From Microvirga terrae (GTDB lineage Bacteria > Pseudomonadota > Alphaproteobacteria > Rhizobiales > Beijerinckiaceae): a stretch of DNA of 64,000 nucleotides. Shown in pieces: positions 25,058 to 33,227 of this stretch. The notes under the pieces were generated by a model. It made no database searches. It saw nothing but the letters and a program-made list of their open reading frames with translations, and was not told the origin of the DNA. The position numbers and the translations under genes were made by a program. Within the stretch, counting starts at the first letter, position 1, and each line of letters opens with the position of its first letter. The stretch is taken from the NCBI RefSeq assembly GCF_013307435.2, contig NZ_CP102845.1, positions 682,001 to 746,000 on the forward strand, given 5' to 3'.

Positions 25058-25966
25058 TCACATCCGGTTGAGCGTGGCCGCGAGCCGGGCTGCCGTGAGC
25101 GCCGCGTCGAGGTCGGTCGCGATGAACTCGACGGGCGCCACGAGCTGCTTCCTGAAGGCCGCGGCCAGGACGGGGTGGAGCCGGGCGGAGCCCCCCACCA
25201 GGGCCACCGGCCGGGGACCCAGGCGCCGGATGAGGGCATTGGCCAGGCGGGCCAGTTCCTCGCCGGCGTCCTGCAGGATGTGGAGCGCGGTGCCGTCGCC
25301 GGCCTGGGCGGCCTCGCCCACGGCCCGGGCCAGCGAGCCGATCTTGCCGCGGTCGCCGCCATAGACGAAGGAGCGCACGAGGTTCCAGTCCGTGCCGCCC
25401 AGCGCCTTCAAGAGGCACGTGCCGAGCAGGGTCGTCCAGCCGGCGCCGGGGTTTTCCTCCTCGGTGCGCAGGATCGCCTTGAGAGCCTCGCGGGCGATCC
25501 AGAAGCCGGAGCCGCCGTCGTCGATCAGGTTGCCGCGCCCGCCGACCCGGATGACCTCCTTGTCCTCCGACAGGTAATAGCCGATGGAGCCGGTGCCGCT
25601 ATAGACCAGGATGCCTTCGCCGAGCGCGAAATAGGACAGGTAGGCGATCCACATGTCCTCCGCGACGAAGACCTTGTCGGAGGGCAACTCGAAGGTTTCC
25701 GCGAACAGGGCCCGCATGGTCGCTTCCGCGGGCGTGTCGCGGGTCAGCCCCGTGATGCCCGCGATGATGCCGAGCGGCCGGCCCTGCTTCATCACGGCCT
25801 GGGCCATGTCGAGGACGATCTGCCGGGCACGCTCCTCGGCGGCGGCGGAGAAGAGGTGGCCGGTCAGGGGAGCGACCGAACCCTGGGCCATGCAGCGGCC
25901 GCCTGCATCCGCCAGCCGCCAGCGCGTGGCGGTGCCGCCCGCGTCGATGCCAAGCCCCAGCCCCAT
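25058..25966 (-). CDS. BadF/BadG-type amino-sugar kinase, MurK/NagK-like
   Basis: The 302-residue ASKHA-fold kinase has the N-terminal phosphate loop GLGIDAGGTATRWRLAD (residues 3-19), a second site LVYSGTGSIGYY and the adenosine motif ALVGGSARLHP. Members of this BadF group phosphorylate N-acetylglucosamine, and in clostridia (MurK) also N-acetylmuramic acid. It sits 75 bp after murQ, whose substrate is MurNAc 6-phosphate, so MurNAc kinase activity is the most useful role here. A second member of the same group lies at 37259. ATG 25966 is preferred over ATG 25996 because purine-rich AGAGGCGAAGGG precedes it. Confidence 0.82.
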   Translation of the reverse strand: MGLGLGIDAGGTATRWRLADAGGRCMAQGSVAPLTGHLFSAAAEERARQIVLDMAQAVMKQGRPLGIIAGITGLTRDTPAEATMRALFAETFELPSDKVFVAEDMWIAYLSYFALGEGILVYSGTGSIGYYLSEDKEVIRVGGRGNLIDDGGSGFWIAREALKAILRTEEENPGAGWTTLLGTCLLKALGGTDWNLVRSFVYGGDRGKIGSLARAVGEAAQAGDGTALHILQDAGEELARLANALIRRLGPRPVALVGGSARLHPVLAAAFRKQLVAPVEFIATDLDAALTAARLAATLNRM

Positions 25967-26041
25967 GACCCTTCGCCTCTTGTTTCGGCCACCCATCCGG
26001 TTGGCCGCTCTGCCGTCCTCGTCGGTCAGGACGATGCCTTA

Positions 26042-26932
26042 TCAGGAGGACGTGGAGAAGTCTGCCAGGGCTTTGCGCAGATTGCCACCATGTCGCTCGA
26101 GCGCATCGCGCGCTTCCGCGACGCCCGCCCCCAGGGCGATCAGGACGGCCGTCTTCAGGTCGCCGTCCGCCTGCCGGATCGCCTCGACGGCGGTGGCGTC
26201 GTCGCAATCGGTGATCTGCGAGACCATGATCTCGCTGCGGCGGCGCAGCTTGGCGTTCGTCGCGCGCATGTTGACCATGAGGCCGCGATAGACCCGGTCG
26301 AGCCGCACCATGATCAGGGTGGAGAGCAGGTTGAGGATGATCTTCTGTGCCGTGCCGGCCTTCATGCGGGTGGAGCCGGCGATCACCTCCTCGCCCGTAT
26401 CGGCGAGGATCGGGTGGGAGCAGGCCTCGAGGATCGGCGTGTCCGGATTGTTCGAGATGCCGATGGTCTGCGCCCCGCGGGAGGCGGCCTCCTTCAGGGC
26501 CGCGATGGTGAAGGGCGTCCGGCCGCTCGCCGCGACGCCGATCACCACGTCGTCGGGACCGACATCGTTGCCGCGGATCCCGGCGATGCCTTCCTCGACC
26601 GAATCCTCGGCGTTCTCGACCGCCTGCATGATGGCGCCCGTGCCGCCGGCGATCAGGTAGACCACGCGGTCGTCGGGCCAGTTGAAGGTCGGCGGCAGTT
26701 CCGTCCCGTCCTGGACGCCGATGCGGCCCGAGGTGCCGGCCCCCGCATAGACGAGCCGCCCGCCGCGGCGCAGGCGCCTGACCGCTTCTTCCGCGGCTGC
26801 CGCGATCGCCGGCAGGGACGGCCGGACGGCGGACACCGCCGAGAGCTGGCCCTCATAGAAGGCCGCAAGGATGTCGAGGCTGGGCCAGGTGTCGAGATCC
26901 TGGTAGCGGGTACTGAAATGTTCTGTCGCCAT
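26042..26932 (-). CDS. murQ: N-acetylmuramic acid 6-phosphate etherase
   Basis: MurQ cleaves the lactyl ether of MurNAc 6-phosphate, giving GlcNAc 6-phosphate and D-lactate in the cytosol, a key step of peptidoglycan recycling. The 296-residue protein has an SIS domain with YAGAGTSGRIGVQDGTE, the catalytic glutamate region AVENAEDSVEEG, VAASGRTPF and GSTRMKAGTAQK, and the C-terminal helical domain. ATG 26932 gives the standard N-terminus (MATEHFSTRYQDLD) and is preceded by GGAAGAAAG. The 103-bp gap upstream carries a candidate GntR operator shared with the ABC gene at 29309. Confidence 0.95.
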   Translation of the reverse strand: MATEHFSTRYQDLDTWPSLDILAAFYEGQLSAVSAVRPSLPAIAAAAEEAVRRLRRGGRLVYAGAGTSGRIGVQDGTELPPTFNWPDDRVVYLIAGGTGAIMQAVENAEDSVEEGIAGIRGNDVGPDDVVIGVAASGRTPFTIAALKEAASRGAQTIGISNNPDTPILEACSHPILADTGEEVIAGSTRMKAGTAQKIILNLLSTLIMVRLDRVYRGLMVNMRATNAKLRRRSEIMVSQITDCDDATAVEAIRQADGDLKTAVLIALGAGVAEARDALERHGGNLRKALADFSTSS

Positions 26933-26951
26933 TCTGCCAACTTTCTTCCAG

Positions 26952-26969
26952 ACCAGTATAGGACCAGTT
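26952..26969. promoter_or_regulatory. candidate GntR-type operator upstream of murQ
   Basis: The minus strand reads AACTGGTCCTATACTGGTC, two TGGTC half-sites 11 bp apart. The same 9-mer AACTGGTCC recurs at 29218 before the peptide-type ABC operon. GntR/NagR/DasR operators of amino-sugar genes are built from TGGTC half-sites, so control by the GntR gene at 36481 is plausible. Confidence 0.4.
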
Positions 26970-27035
26970 GATGGCCGCAACAATGGTCCGCAGAGGGTTC
27001 AGGCAAGGGAGGCGGTCAGGTTTCTGTTGGCATCC

Positions 27036-28061
27036 TTAAAGCGGCTCCCGTTGGTCGAACAACGCGATCACCTGCTCGCCCGTTGCACGGCGCAGGCCGA
27101 GGATGCCGCTGTCCTTGTGCCGGCTCGGATGGACCCGGTTGGTGAGAAGCGACCAGGCGAGACCGCGCCTGAAATCGAGCCACAGGCCGGTGCCGGTGAA
27201 GCCCGTATGGCCAATCGTGTCGGACGAGCAGGCATCGCCCCCGTGCCAGCCGGGATAGAAGCCCTCCCAGCCCGTTGTGCGCTTCTCCGATTCGCGGGTG
27301 CGGATCGCCGCCATGGAGGCAGGCGAAAGGCCGGAGCCGTCGAGGAGCCCATGGGCGAAATCGAGCACTCCGTCGATGGTGCCGAACAATCCCGCATGGC
27401 CCGAGGCGCCGCCGAGCGCGAAGGCGTTCTCGTCATGCACCTCGCCGCGGATGACGCACCCGCGCCACGTGTCCCGCTCCGTCGCCGCGCAGAGCGCCGG
27501 ATCGGGCCGGAACGAGAATCGTTCGGGAAGCGGCTGATCGATGAGCGCCCGGCCGGTGATGCGCTCGATGGCGATGCCGAGCAGCATGAAGTTGATGTCG
27601 GAATAGACCGGTGGTCCGGGCTGCCAGACGCGCTGCAGGATGAAAGCCCGCAGGGTGTTCGGATCCTGGCCGTAGGTGTAGAGCGGCTCGACGGCCGGCA
27701 GATGCGTCTGGTGCGCCAGGCATTGCCGTAACGTCAGGCGCCGCTCGGCGGCGTTCATGTCGTACTGGCGCAGATCCGGAATGACCGTCACGAGCGGATC
27801 GTCGAGCGCGATCCTGCCGGCCTCGACCAGCTGCAGAATGCGCGTCGTCGTGAAGATCACCTTGGTGAGCGAGGCGAGGTCGAACCAGGTGTCCCGTGAA
27901 ACGCTCTCGCGCTCCGGCTCGATCTGCGCATGGCCGGCCCATCGCACGGCGCGTTCGCCATCGGCCGTCACGATGCCGAGCACGGCTCCGGGAATGGCGC
28001 CGCTCTCGACGGACGCGGCGGCAGGCGCGAAGGCCCGGTTGATCAATGTGTCGAGCGCCAT
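27036..28061 (-). CDS. serine beta-lactamase-fold hydrolase, AmiE-like (muropeptide amidase candidate)
   Basis: The 341-residue class C beta-lactamase/DD-peptidase-fold protein has the catalytic SLTK tetrad (Ser64-Lys67), the YSD motif in VYSDINFML and the C-terminal HTGFTGTGL triad. There is no signal peptide, so it is not a secreted resistance enzyme. In Bacillus subtilis the corresponding gene in the mur-nag recycling cluster, amiE, encodes an N-acetylmuramyl-L-alanine amidase of this fold; the murQ and anmK neighbours suggest the same job here, in the cytosol. Only 7 bp separate it from anmK upstream, so they are co-transcribed. Confidence 0.78.
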   Translation of the reverse strand: MALDTLINRAFAPAAASVESGAIPGAVLGIVTADGERAVRWAGHAQIEPERESVSRDTWFDLASLTKVIFTTTRILQLVEAGRIALDDPLVTVIPDLRQYDMNAAERRLTLRQCLAHQTHLPAVEPLYTYGQDPNTLRAFILQRVWQPGPPVYSDINFMLLGIAIERITGRALIDQPLPERFSFRPDPALCAATERDTWRGCVIRGEVHDENAFALGGASGHAGLFGTIDGVLDFAHGLLDGSGLSPASMAAIRTRESEKRTTGWEGFYPGWHGGDACSSDTIGHTGFTGTGLWLDFRRGLAWSLLTNRVHPSRHKDSGILGLRRATGEQVIALFDQREPL

Positions 28062-28068
28062 GGCGGGA

Positions 28069-29166
28069 TCACGCGGCGCGGTGCAGTTCGCCGCCCGGCA
28101 TGGGATGTGGCACCCCCGTCGTGGTCGGAAGGCTCAGCGGAAGACCGAGCGTAGAGCGCACCGCGAGATAGCCGAAGGCCTGCGCTTCGAGGAAGTCCCC
28201 GTCCCAGCCGACGCTCTCGACCGGATCGACCGCGACGCGCAGCTCCTCGTGCAGGCGCTTCATGAAATGCGCGTTGCGGCGCCCGCCGCCGGTGACGAGC
28301 CAGCGCTGCGGCGCGCGCGGAACGTGGCGCAGGGACGCGACGACCGACTGGATCGTGAACTCCGCGAGCGTCGCGGCGCCGTCCGCGTCGGACAGGGCTT
28401 CTACGCCCTTGGCGCGGGCATGGAAATCCTGGCGATCGAGGGATTTCGGGGCCGGGCGGTCGAAGAACGGGTTGCCCATGAACGCCGCGACGAGCGCCGC
28501 ATCCGCCCGGCCGGAGGCCGCCAGCTGCCCGTTCTCGTCGAAGCCCAGGCCGCGCCGGCGCAGGACGAAATCGTCGAGGAGCGCGCTCGCCGGGCCCGTG
28601 TCGAAGGCGATCACCGTGTCGCCGTCGATATAGGTGACGTTCCCGACGCCGCCGAGATTGAGGATCATGACCGGCTGGGGGAGCCGGCTCGCCAGGGCCC
28701 GGTGATAGAGCGGCACGAAGGGCGCGCCTTCGCCGCCCGAGGCCACGTCCGCGTGGCGGAAGCGGTAGACGGTGTCGATGCCCAGCCCCGACGCCACCCT
28801 GTCGCCAAGGCCGAGCTGGCGCGTGAAGCGCACCTCCGGCCGGTGATAGACCGTCTGGCCATGGAAGCCGACGAGGCTCACTTCGCCGGCGGCAATTCCG
28901 GTCTCCGCCATGAAGCGCCGGATCGCCGCGATATGGGCGTCCGTCACCGCCTGCTCGAGATCCTCGAGCGGCTCGCTCTGCGCCCGCGCCGGCTCGGCGA
29001 TCAGCGCCTGGAGGGTTCGCCTCAAATCGTCCGGGTACGAGAAGGTCCGGCCGGGGCCGGGCCTCACGATCGCATCGCCGTCCGTCTCCACGACGGAAAC
29101 GTCGATCCCGTCCATGGACGTGCCGCTGATCACGCCGATGGCTTTGACGATGGGGCGCTGCGACAT
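28069..29166 (-). CDS. anmK: anhydro-N-acetylmuramic acid kinase
   Basis: AnmK hydrolyses the 1,6-anhydro ring and phosphorylates anhMurNAc to MurNAc 6-phosphate, the substrate of MurQ. The 365-residue protein has the start AIGVISGTSMDGIDVSVVET, the strand VSLVGFHGQTVYHRP and NLGGVGNVTYI, and VTGGGRRNAHFM near the C-terminus, all family signatures. ATG 29166 gives the normal N-terminus. It is the first gene of anmK-amiE-like-murQ-kinase and diverges from the peptide-type ABC operon. The 142-bp intergenic region between them carries the shared operator candidate. Confidence 0.95.
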   Translation of the reverse strand: MSQRPIVKAIGVISGTSMDGIDVSVVETDGDAIVRPGPGRTFSYPDDLRRTLQALIAEPARAQSEPLEDLEQAVTDAHIAAIRRFMAETGIAAGEVSLVGFHGQTVYHRPEVRFTRQLGLGDRVASGLGIDTVYRFRHADVASGGEGAPFVPLYHRALASRLPQPVMILNLGGVGNVTYIDGDTVIAFDTGPASALLDDFVLRRRGLGFDENGQLAASGRADAALVAAFMGNPFFDRPAPKSLDRQDFHARAKGVEALSDADGAATLAEFTIQSVVASLRHVPRAPQRWLVTGGGRRNAHFMKRLHEELRVAVDPVESVGWDGDFLEAQAFGYLAVRSTLGLPLSLPTTTGVPHPMPGGELHRAA

Positions 29167-29217
29167 GGACGGCTCCGAGGCTGGTCTGGTTGTGCGCGAA
29201 CCATAGCACAGGCGCTG

Positions 29218-29248
29218 AACTGGTCCAGAGTGGTATGAGATTGGACCA
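29218..29248. promoter_or_regulatory. candidate GntR-type operator between anmK and the ABC operon
   Basis: AACTGGTCCAGAGTGGTATG has TGGTCC and TGGTAT half-sites 10 bp apart, and a further inverted GGACCA lies at 29243-29248. It is placed to control both divergent operons. The AACTGGTCC 9-mer is identical to one before murQ. Confidence 0.42.
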
Positions 29249-29308
29249 TGACAGGGTCCCGTCGATGGCCTATAAATCCCTGCGGCTTCCAAGGGAGACA
29301 GAACGACA

Positions 29309-30808
29309 ATGGTCAGGTCAGCACTGCGCACCGCTCTGGGTGCAGGTTTCATGGTGGCGGCGATGGCCTCCGCCTCGGCTCAGGTCCTCGAGATCGGGGT
29401 GGATAACGGCCCCACGGGGCTCGATCCGCATCTCATCACCGCCTTCCCGAGCTTCATGGTGGTGAACGGCACCATCTACGAGGGCCTGACCGCCATCGAC
29501 AAGGACCTGAAGATCGTCCCCGGTCTCGCGGAATCCTGGACCGTCGCGCCGGACGGCAAGACCTACACCTTCAAGCTGCGCCCGGGCGTCAAATTCCATG
29601 ACGGCTCGGCCATGGAGGCCGAGGACGTGGCGTCCACGATCAAGCGCGTGCTGAGCAAGGACATCGCGTCGCCCCTGGCGAGCCGCCTGTCCGCCGTCGA
29701 GAGCGCCAGCGCGGTCGACGCCGCGACCGTGGAGCTGAAGCTCAAGGAGCCGTCCGCCGCGCTCCTGAGCTCGCTCGCCACCATCGCGGTCGTGCCGAGC
29801 GCCATGGAGGCGAACAAGGACGCCCTGCAGAAGGCGCCGGTCGGCACCGGCCCGTACAAGTTCCAGGAATGGCAGCCCAACGGCTTCATTCTGCTGACCA
29901 AGAACGAGGCCTATTGGGACAAGGGCCTGCCGAAGCTCGCTGGCCTCAAGTTCAACATCGTGCCGGAATCGGCCACCCGCCAGGTTGGCCTGAGCAACGG
30001 GCAATACGCGCTTCTGCCCAACATCGACGCGGCGACCGCGCTGCAGCTCAAGGGCAAGCCGAACGTGAAGCTCTCCGAGACGATGGATCTCGCCTACACG
30101 CTCGTCGGCATGAACGTGTCGAAGCCGCCCTTCGATAACCCGAAGGTGCGCGAGGCGGTCAACTACGCCATCAACCGCCAGGAGATCGTGGACGCGGCCT
30201 TGTTCGGCGCCGGCGTTCCCGGCGGCCCGCTGTCGCCGGCGCTCAAGTCCTGGGCGGTCGATGTGAACCAGTTCGCCTGCTACAAGCCCGACCCGGCCAA
30301 GGCGCAGGCGCTCCTCAAGGAGGCGGGCGTCGCTGTGCCGGTCGCCGTCACCATGAAGGTCCTGCCGCGCCAGGACGTCAAGGACATCGCCCAGGTGGTG
30401 CAGGAGCAGCTGAACAAGGCCGGCTTCAAGGTCGAGCTGGTCAACCAGGAGCAGGGCCAGTTCATCCAGGATTGGCGCAACAGCAACTTCGACCTGTTTG
30501 CGTCGATCAATGCCGGACAGCCCGATCCGGACGACTACTTCTACCGCACCTTCCGCACGGGCGGCTCGACCAACGTGTTCAAGTATTCGGATGCGGAGAT
30601 CGACGGGCTGCTCGATCAGGCCCGCACCCAGCAGGATCAGGCGGCCCGCAAGGCGGCCTACGACAAGGTGCAGCAGAAGCTCGCCTGCTCGGGCCCGGTG
30701 GCGCACCTGACCTACGGCACCCTGTTCTCGGCCATGAACGGCAAGCTGCAGGGCTTCGACACGATGCCGAACCGCTCGCTCCTCATGCTGCGCAACGCGT
30801 CCTACTGA
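29309..30808 (+). CDS. ABC transporter substrate-binding protein, peptide/oligopeptide family 5
   Basis: The 499-residue SBP_bac_5 (DppA/OppA-like) protein has a Sec signal peptide (about residues 1-24, ending ASASAQ). The mature part starts VLEIGVDNGPTGLDPHL and has the family block YTFKLRPGVKFHDGSAMEAEDV split over two strands. It binds a peptide-like ligand in the periplasm. Because it faces anmK and murQ across a shared control region, a muropeptide or anhydro-muropeptide is a likely ligand, as for YepA-type proteins of Agrobacterium. The following permeases complete only the membrane part. Confidence 0.87.
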   Translation: MVRSALRTALGAGFMVAAMASASAQVLEIGVDNGPTGLDPHLITAFPSFMVVNGTIYEGLTAIDKDLKIVPGLAESWTVAPDGKTYTFKLRPGVKFHDGSAMEAEDVASTIKRVLSKDIASPLASRLSAVESASAVDAATVELKLKEPSAALLSSLATIAVVPSAMEANKDALQKAPVGTGPYKFQEWQPNGFILLTKNEAYWDKGLPKLAGLKFNIVPESATRQVGLSNGQYALLPNIDAATALQLKGKPNVKLSETMDLAYTLVGMNVSKPPFDNPKVREAVNYAINRQEIVDAALFGAGVPGGPLSPALKSWAVDVNQFACYKPDPAKAQALLKEAGVAVPVAVTMKVLPRQDVKDIAQVVQEQLNKAGFKVELVNQEQGQFIQDWRNSNFDLFASINAGQPDPDDYFYRTFRTGGSTNVFKYSDAEIDGLLDQARTQQDQAARKAAYDKVQQKLACSGPVAHLTYGTLFSAMNGKLQGFDTMPNRSLLMLRNASY

Positions 30809-30819
30809 ACACCATCGAT

Positions 30820-30858
30820 CATCCCGGCGGCGTCTTCGTGCGGCGCCGGGATCGTTTT
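30820..30858 (+). terminator. attenuator-like hairpin between binding protein and permeases
   Basis: Stem ATCCCGGCG (30820-30828) with CGCCGGGAT (30843-30851), followed by CGTTTTT. It sits between the binding-protein gene and the permease gene, and so would let more binding protein than permease be made. Confidence 0.7.
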
Positions 30859-30875
30859 TCGAAGAGCCCGCCCGC

Positions 30876-31823
30876 ATGAACCGCGTCCTGCTCGCACGCC
30901 TCGTCGACCTCGTCATCGTCCTCTTCGGGGTGTCGATCATCGTGTTCCTGATGATCCGGATGATCCCCGGCGACGCGGTCGCGATCATGCTCGGGGCGAA
31001 CACCGAGATCACGCCCGAGCGCATGGCGGAGCTCAACCGCCGCGTCGGTCTCGACCGCCCCATCGTCGAGCAGTATCTGGTCTGGGCCGGATCGGCCCTT
31101 CGCGGCGATTTCGGGACCTCCCTGTGGACAGGCCGGCCGGTCTCGACCGAGATCCTGCTGCATCTGTGGCCGACTCTCGAGCTCACGTTCCTGTCGCTCG
31201 TCATCGGTGCGGTGCTGGCCGTGCCGGTCGGCTGCCTGATGGCGCAGACCCGCGGCGGCGCGGCTGATGTCGCCATGCGCATCACGGCCATCGCCGGCCT
31301 GACGATCCCGTCCTTCTGGCTCGGGATCGTGCTGATCCTGCTTCTGTCCACCTGGGCGCCGGGCTTCGCGTCGCTGGGCTATGTGCCGTTCTCCGAGGAT
31401 CCCGTCGGCAATCTCCAGCGCATGGCGCTGCCCGCCTTTGCGCTCGCCCTGCCGATCCTCGCCAACCTGTCGCGCCTCGTGCGCTCGGCCATGCTCGACG
31501 CGCTCGGGCAGGATTACGTCCGCACCGCCCGGGCCAAGGGCCTGCCGGAGCGGCGCGTCGTCTACAAGCATGCCTTGCGCAACGCCCTGATCCCGTTCCT
31601 CACCAGCGTCGGCATCATGACCGGCTATCTGCTCGGCGGCGCCATCGTGGTCGAACAGGTCTTCGCCATTCCCGGCCTCGGCCGCCTGATCCTCGGGGCC
31701 ATCGCCGAGCGCAACTATCCGCTGATCCAGGCCACGATCCTCGTGGTAACGGCGGGCTTCGTCCTGGTGAACTTCCTGGTCGATTTCCTCTACATCGTCG
31801 TCGATCCCCGGGTGAGGGCCTGA
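30876..31823 (+). CDS. ABC transporter permease, DppB/OppB type
   Basis: The 315-residue inner-membrane protein has six predicted helices. It begins with the DppB-family N-terminus (LVDLVIVLFGVSIIVFLMIR, MIPGDAV) and has the EAA coupling loop DYVRTARAKGLPERRVVYKH. It forms the translocation pore with the next permease. ATG is preceded by a weak GAAGAGC. Only 52 bp follow the attenuator stem upstream, and GTG of the next gene starts 3 bp after its stop. Confidence 0.92.
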   Translation: MNRVLLARLVDLVIVLFGVSIIVFLMIRMIPGDAVAIMLGANTEITPERMAELNRRVGLDRPIVEQYLVWAGSALRGDFGTSLWTGRPVSTEILLHLWPTLELTFLSLVIGAVLAVPVGCLMAQTRGGAADVAMRITAIAGLTIPSFWLGIVLILLLSTWAPGFASLGYVPFSEDPVGNLQRMALPAFALALPILANLSRLVRSAMLDALGQDYVRTARAKGLPERRVVYKHALRNALIPFLTSVGIMTGYLLGGAIVVEQVFAIPGLGRLILGAIAERNYPLIQATILVVTAGFVLVNFLVDFLYIVVDPRVRA

Positions 31824-31826
31824 TCC

Positions 31827-32651
31827 GTGTCGCGTCTCGCCAAGAACAAGCTTCTCGCCTTCGCGGTCGCCCTGGTGGCGATCCAGCTCATCCTTGCTCT
31901 CGGGGCGCCGCTCTTCGCACCCTATGATCCCATGGCGCAGAGCGTCGCCAGGCGCCTGCGGGCGCCGTCCTGGCTGAACTGGTTCGGCACCGACCAGCTG
32001 GGCCGGGACGTGCTGACACGCATCCTCTACGGCTATCGCACCTCGCTCATCGCCTGCCTGCTTGCCGTCGGCATCGCGCTCCTCGCCGGCGGCGCGCTCG
32101 GCCTCGTGGCCGCCTATTACCGCGGCTGGCTCGACCGCATCATCATGCGCGTCATGGACGTGCTCTTCGCCTTCCCGGTGATGCTGCTCGCCATCGGCAT
32201 CATCGCGGTGCTGGGGCCGCATACCTACAGCGCGGCCGCAGCCATCGCGGTCGTCTACACGCCGATCTTCGCCCGCCTCCTGCGCGGCCCGGCGCTCGTC
32301 CTGTGCGAGAGCGAGTATGTGGCGGGCGCGAAGGCCATCGGGGCGTCGGACGCGCGCATCATCTTCCTGCACATCCTGCCGAACCTCGCCTCCGTGATCC
32401 TGGTCCAGACGAGCCTTCTGCTCTCGGCCGCCATCCTGGTCGAAGCCTCGCTGTCGTTCCTCGGACTCGGCACGCAGCCGCCGACGCCGTCCCTCGGCCT
32501 GATGCTGTCGGAGGGCCGCAACTTCCTCATGCTTTCTCCGTGGAGCGCCGTCTTCGCGGGCTTCGCCATCCTGTTCCTGTCCTTCGGCTTCAACCTCCTG
32601 GGCGATGCCCTGCGCGACACCCTCGATCCGCGCCTGAGGGGACAGCCGTGA
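31827..32651 (+). CDS. ABC transporter permease, DppC/OppC type
   Basis: The 274-residue DppC-like permease has the family N-terminal region ALGAPLFAPYDPMAQ and WFGTDQLGRDVLTRILYG, then five to six helices and an EAA loop EYVAGAKAIGASDARIIFLH. Start is GTG 31827. Its stop overlaps the GTG of the next gene (GTGA). No DppD or DppF ATPase gene follows, which is unusual, so the importer must borrow ATPases encoded elsewhere. Confidence 0.92.
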   Translation: MSRLAKNKLLAFAVALVAIQLILALGAPLFAPYDPMAQSVARRLRAPSWLNWFGTDQLGRDVLTRILYGYRTSLIACLLAVGIALLAGGALGLVAAYYRGWLDRIIMRVMDVLFAFPVMLLAIGIIAVLGPHTYSAAAAIAVVYTPIFARLLRGPALVLCESEYVAGAKAIGASDARIIFLHILPNLASVILVQTSLLLSAAILVEASLSFLGLGTQPPTPSLGLMLSEGRNFLMLSPWSAVFAGFAILFLSFGFNLLGDALRDTLDPRLRGQP

Positions 32652-33085
32652 TCGTGCGGCCGGCCGGACCCGCGGACATCCCGGCCCTGGCGGCCTTGGC
32701 CGAGCGCTCCTATCGGGCAGCCTTTGCGGATATCCTGGAAGAGGAGGTGCTCGCAGGCCGCGACGTTGCCTTCTTCGCAGAGCGGTTTTCCGCCTCGTGG
32801 GAGCGCATGCTGGTTGCGTTGTCCGGCGAGATGCCCGTCGGCTTCCTGCTCATGACCGACGGGCACATCGACATGCTGTTCATGGATCCCGGTGCAGGCG
32901 GCCGGGGCGGCGGCGCACTTCTCCTGCGGGAGGCGGAGGTGCAGGGCGCGAAAAGCCTCGAATGCTTTCGCGACAATCACAGCGCCCAGCGCTTCTACGA
33001 GCGTCACGGCTGGCAGGTGACGCGGGCCTACGACCGCGAGTTCGCGGGGCGCAGCCGCAGCTTCGCCTTTTACGAGAAGGGCTGA
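32648..33085 (+). CDS. GNAT-family N-acetyltransferase
   Basis: The 145-residue GNAT acetyltransferase has a beta-alpha start (MIVRPAGPADIPALAALAER), the acetyl-CoA loop MDPGAGGRGGGALLL (the R/Q-x-x-G-x-G/A site) and the C-terminal NHSAQRFYERHGW, typical of small-molecule GNATs. Start is GTG 32648, overlapping the DppC stop by 4 bases, so it is the last gene of the ABC operon. It could acetylate amino groups of imported amino sugars or amino acids, but the substrate is unknown. Confidence 0.85.
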   Translation: MIVRPAGPADIPALAALAERSYRAAFADILEEEVLAGRDVAFFAERFSASWERMLVALSGEMPVGFLLMTDGHIDMLFMDPGAGGRGGGALLLREAEVQGAKSLECFRDNHSAQRFYERHGWQVTRAYDREFAGRSRSFAFYEKG

Positions 33086-33117
33086 TCGCTCCCGGCGACA
33101 GCTATCACACTCTCCAC

Positions 33118-33200
33118 GTCATCACCGGCCTTGTGCCTGTGATCCCGATCGCTTGGGGCGGCGCCTCACCCGTCATGGCCGGGACAAGCCCGGCCATGAC
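33118..33200 (-). repeat. dispersed two-hairpin repeat, copy 5
   Basis: An 83-bp reverse-order copy. The first arm has a mismatch (GTGCCTGTGATC), the second arm (ATGGCCGGGA...CCCGGCCAT) is perfect, and the spacer is about 5 bp shorter than in the other copies. It lies between convergent genes. Confidence 0.82.
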
Positions 33201-33227
33201 GGGTGAGGAGGATGAAGGCCCGCGAGC

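Noticed and set aside
27036..28061. Antibiotic-resistance beta-lactamase
   Set aside because: No signal peptide, and the gene is embedded in a peptidoglycan-recycling operon. It fits an AmiE-like amidase better.
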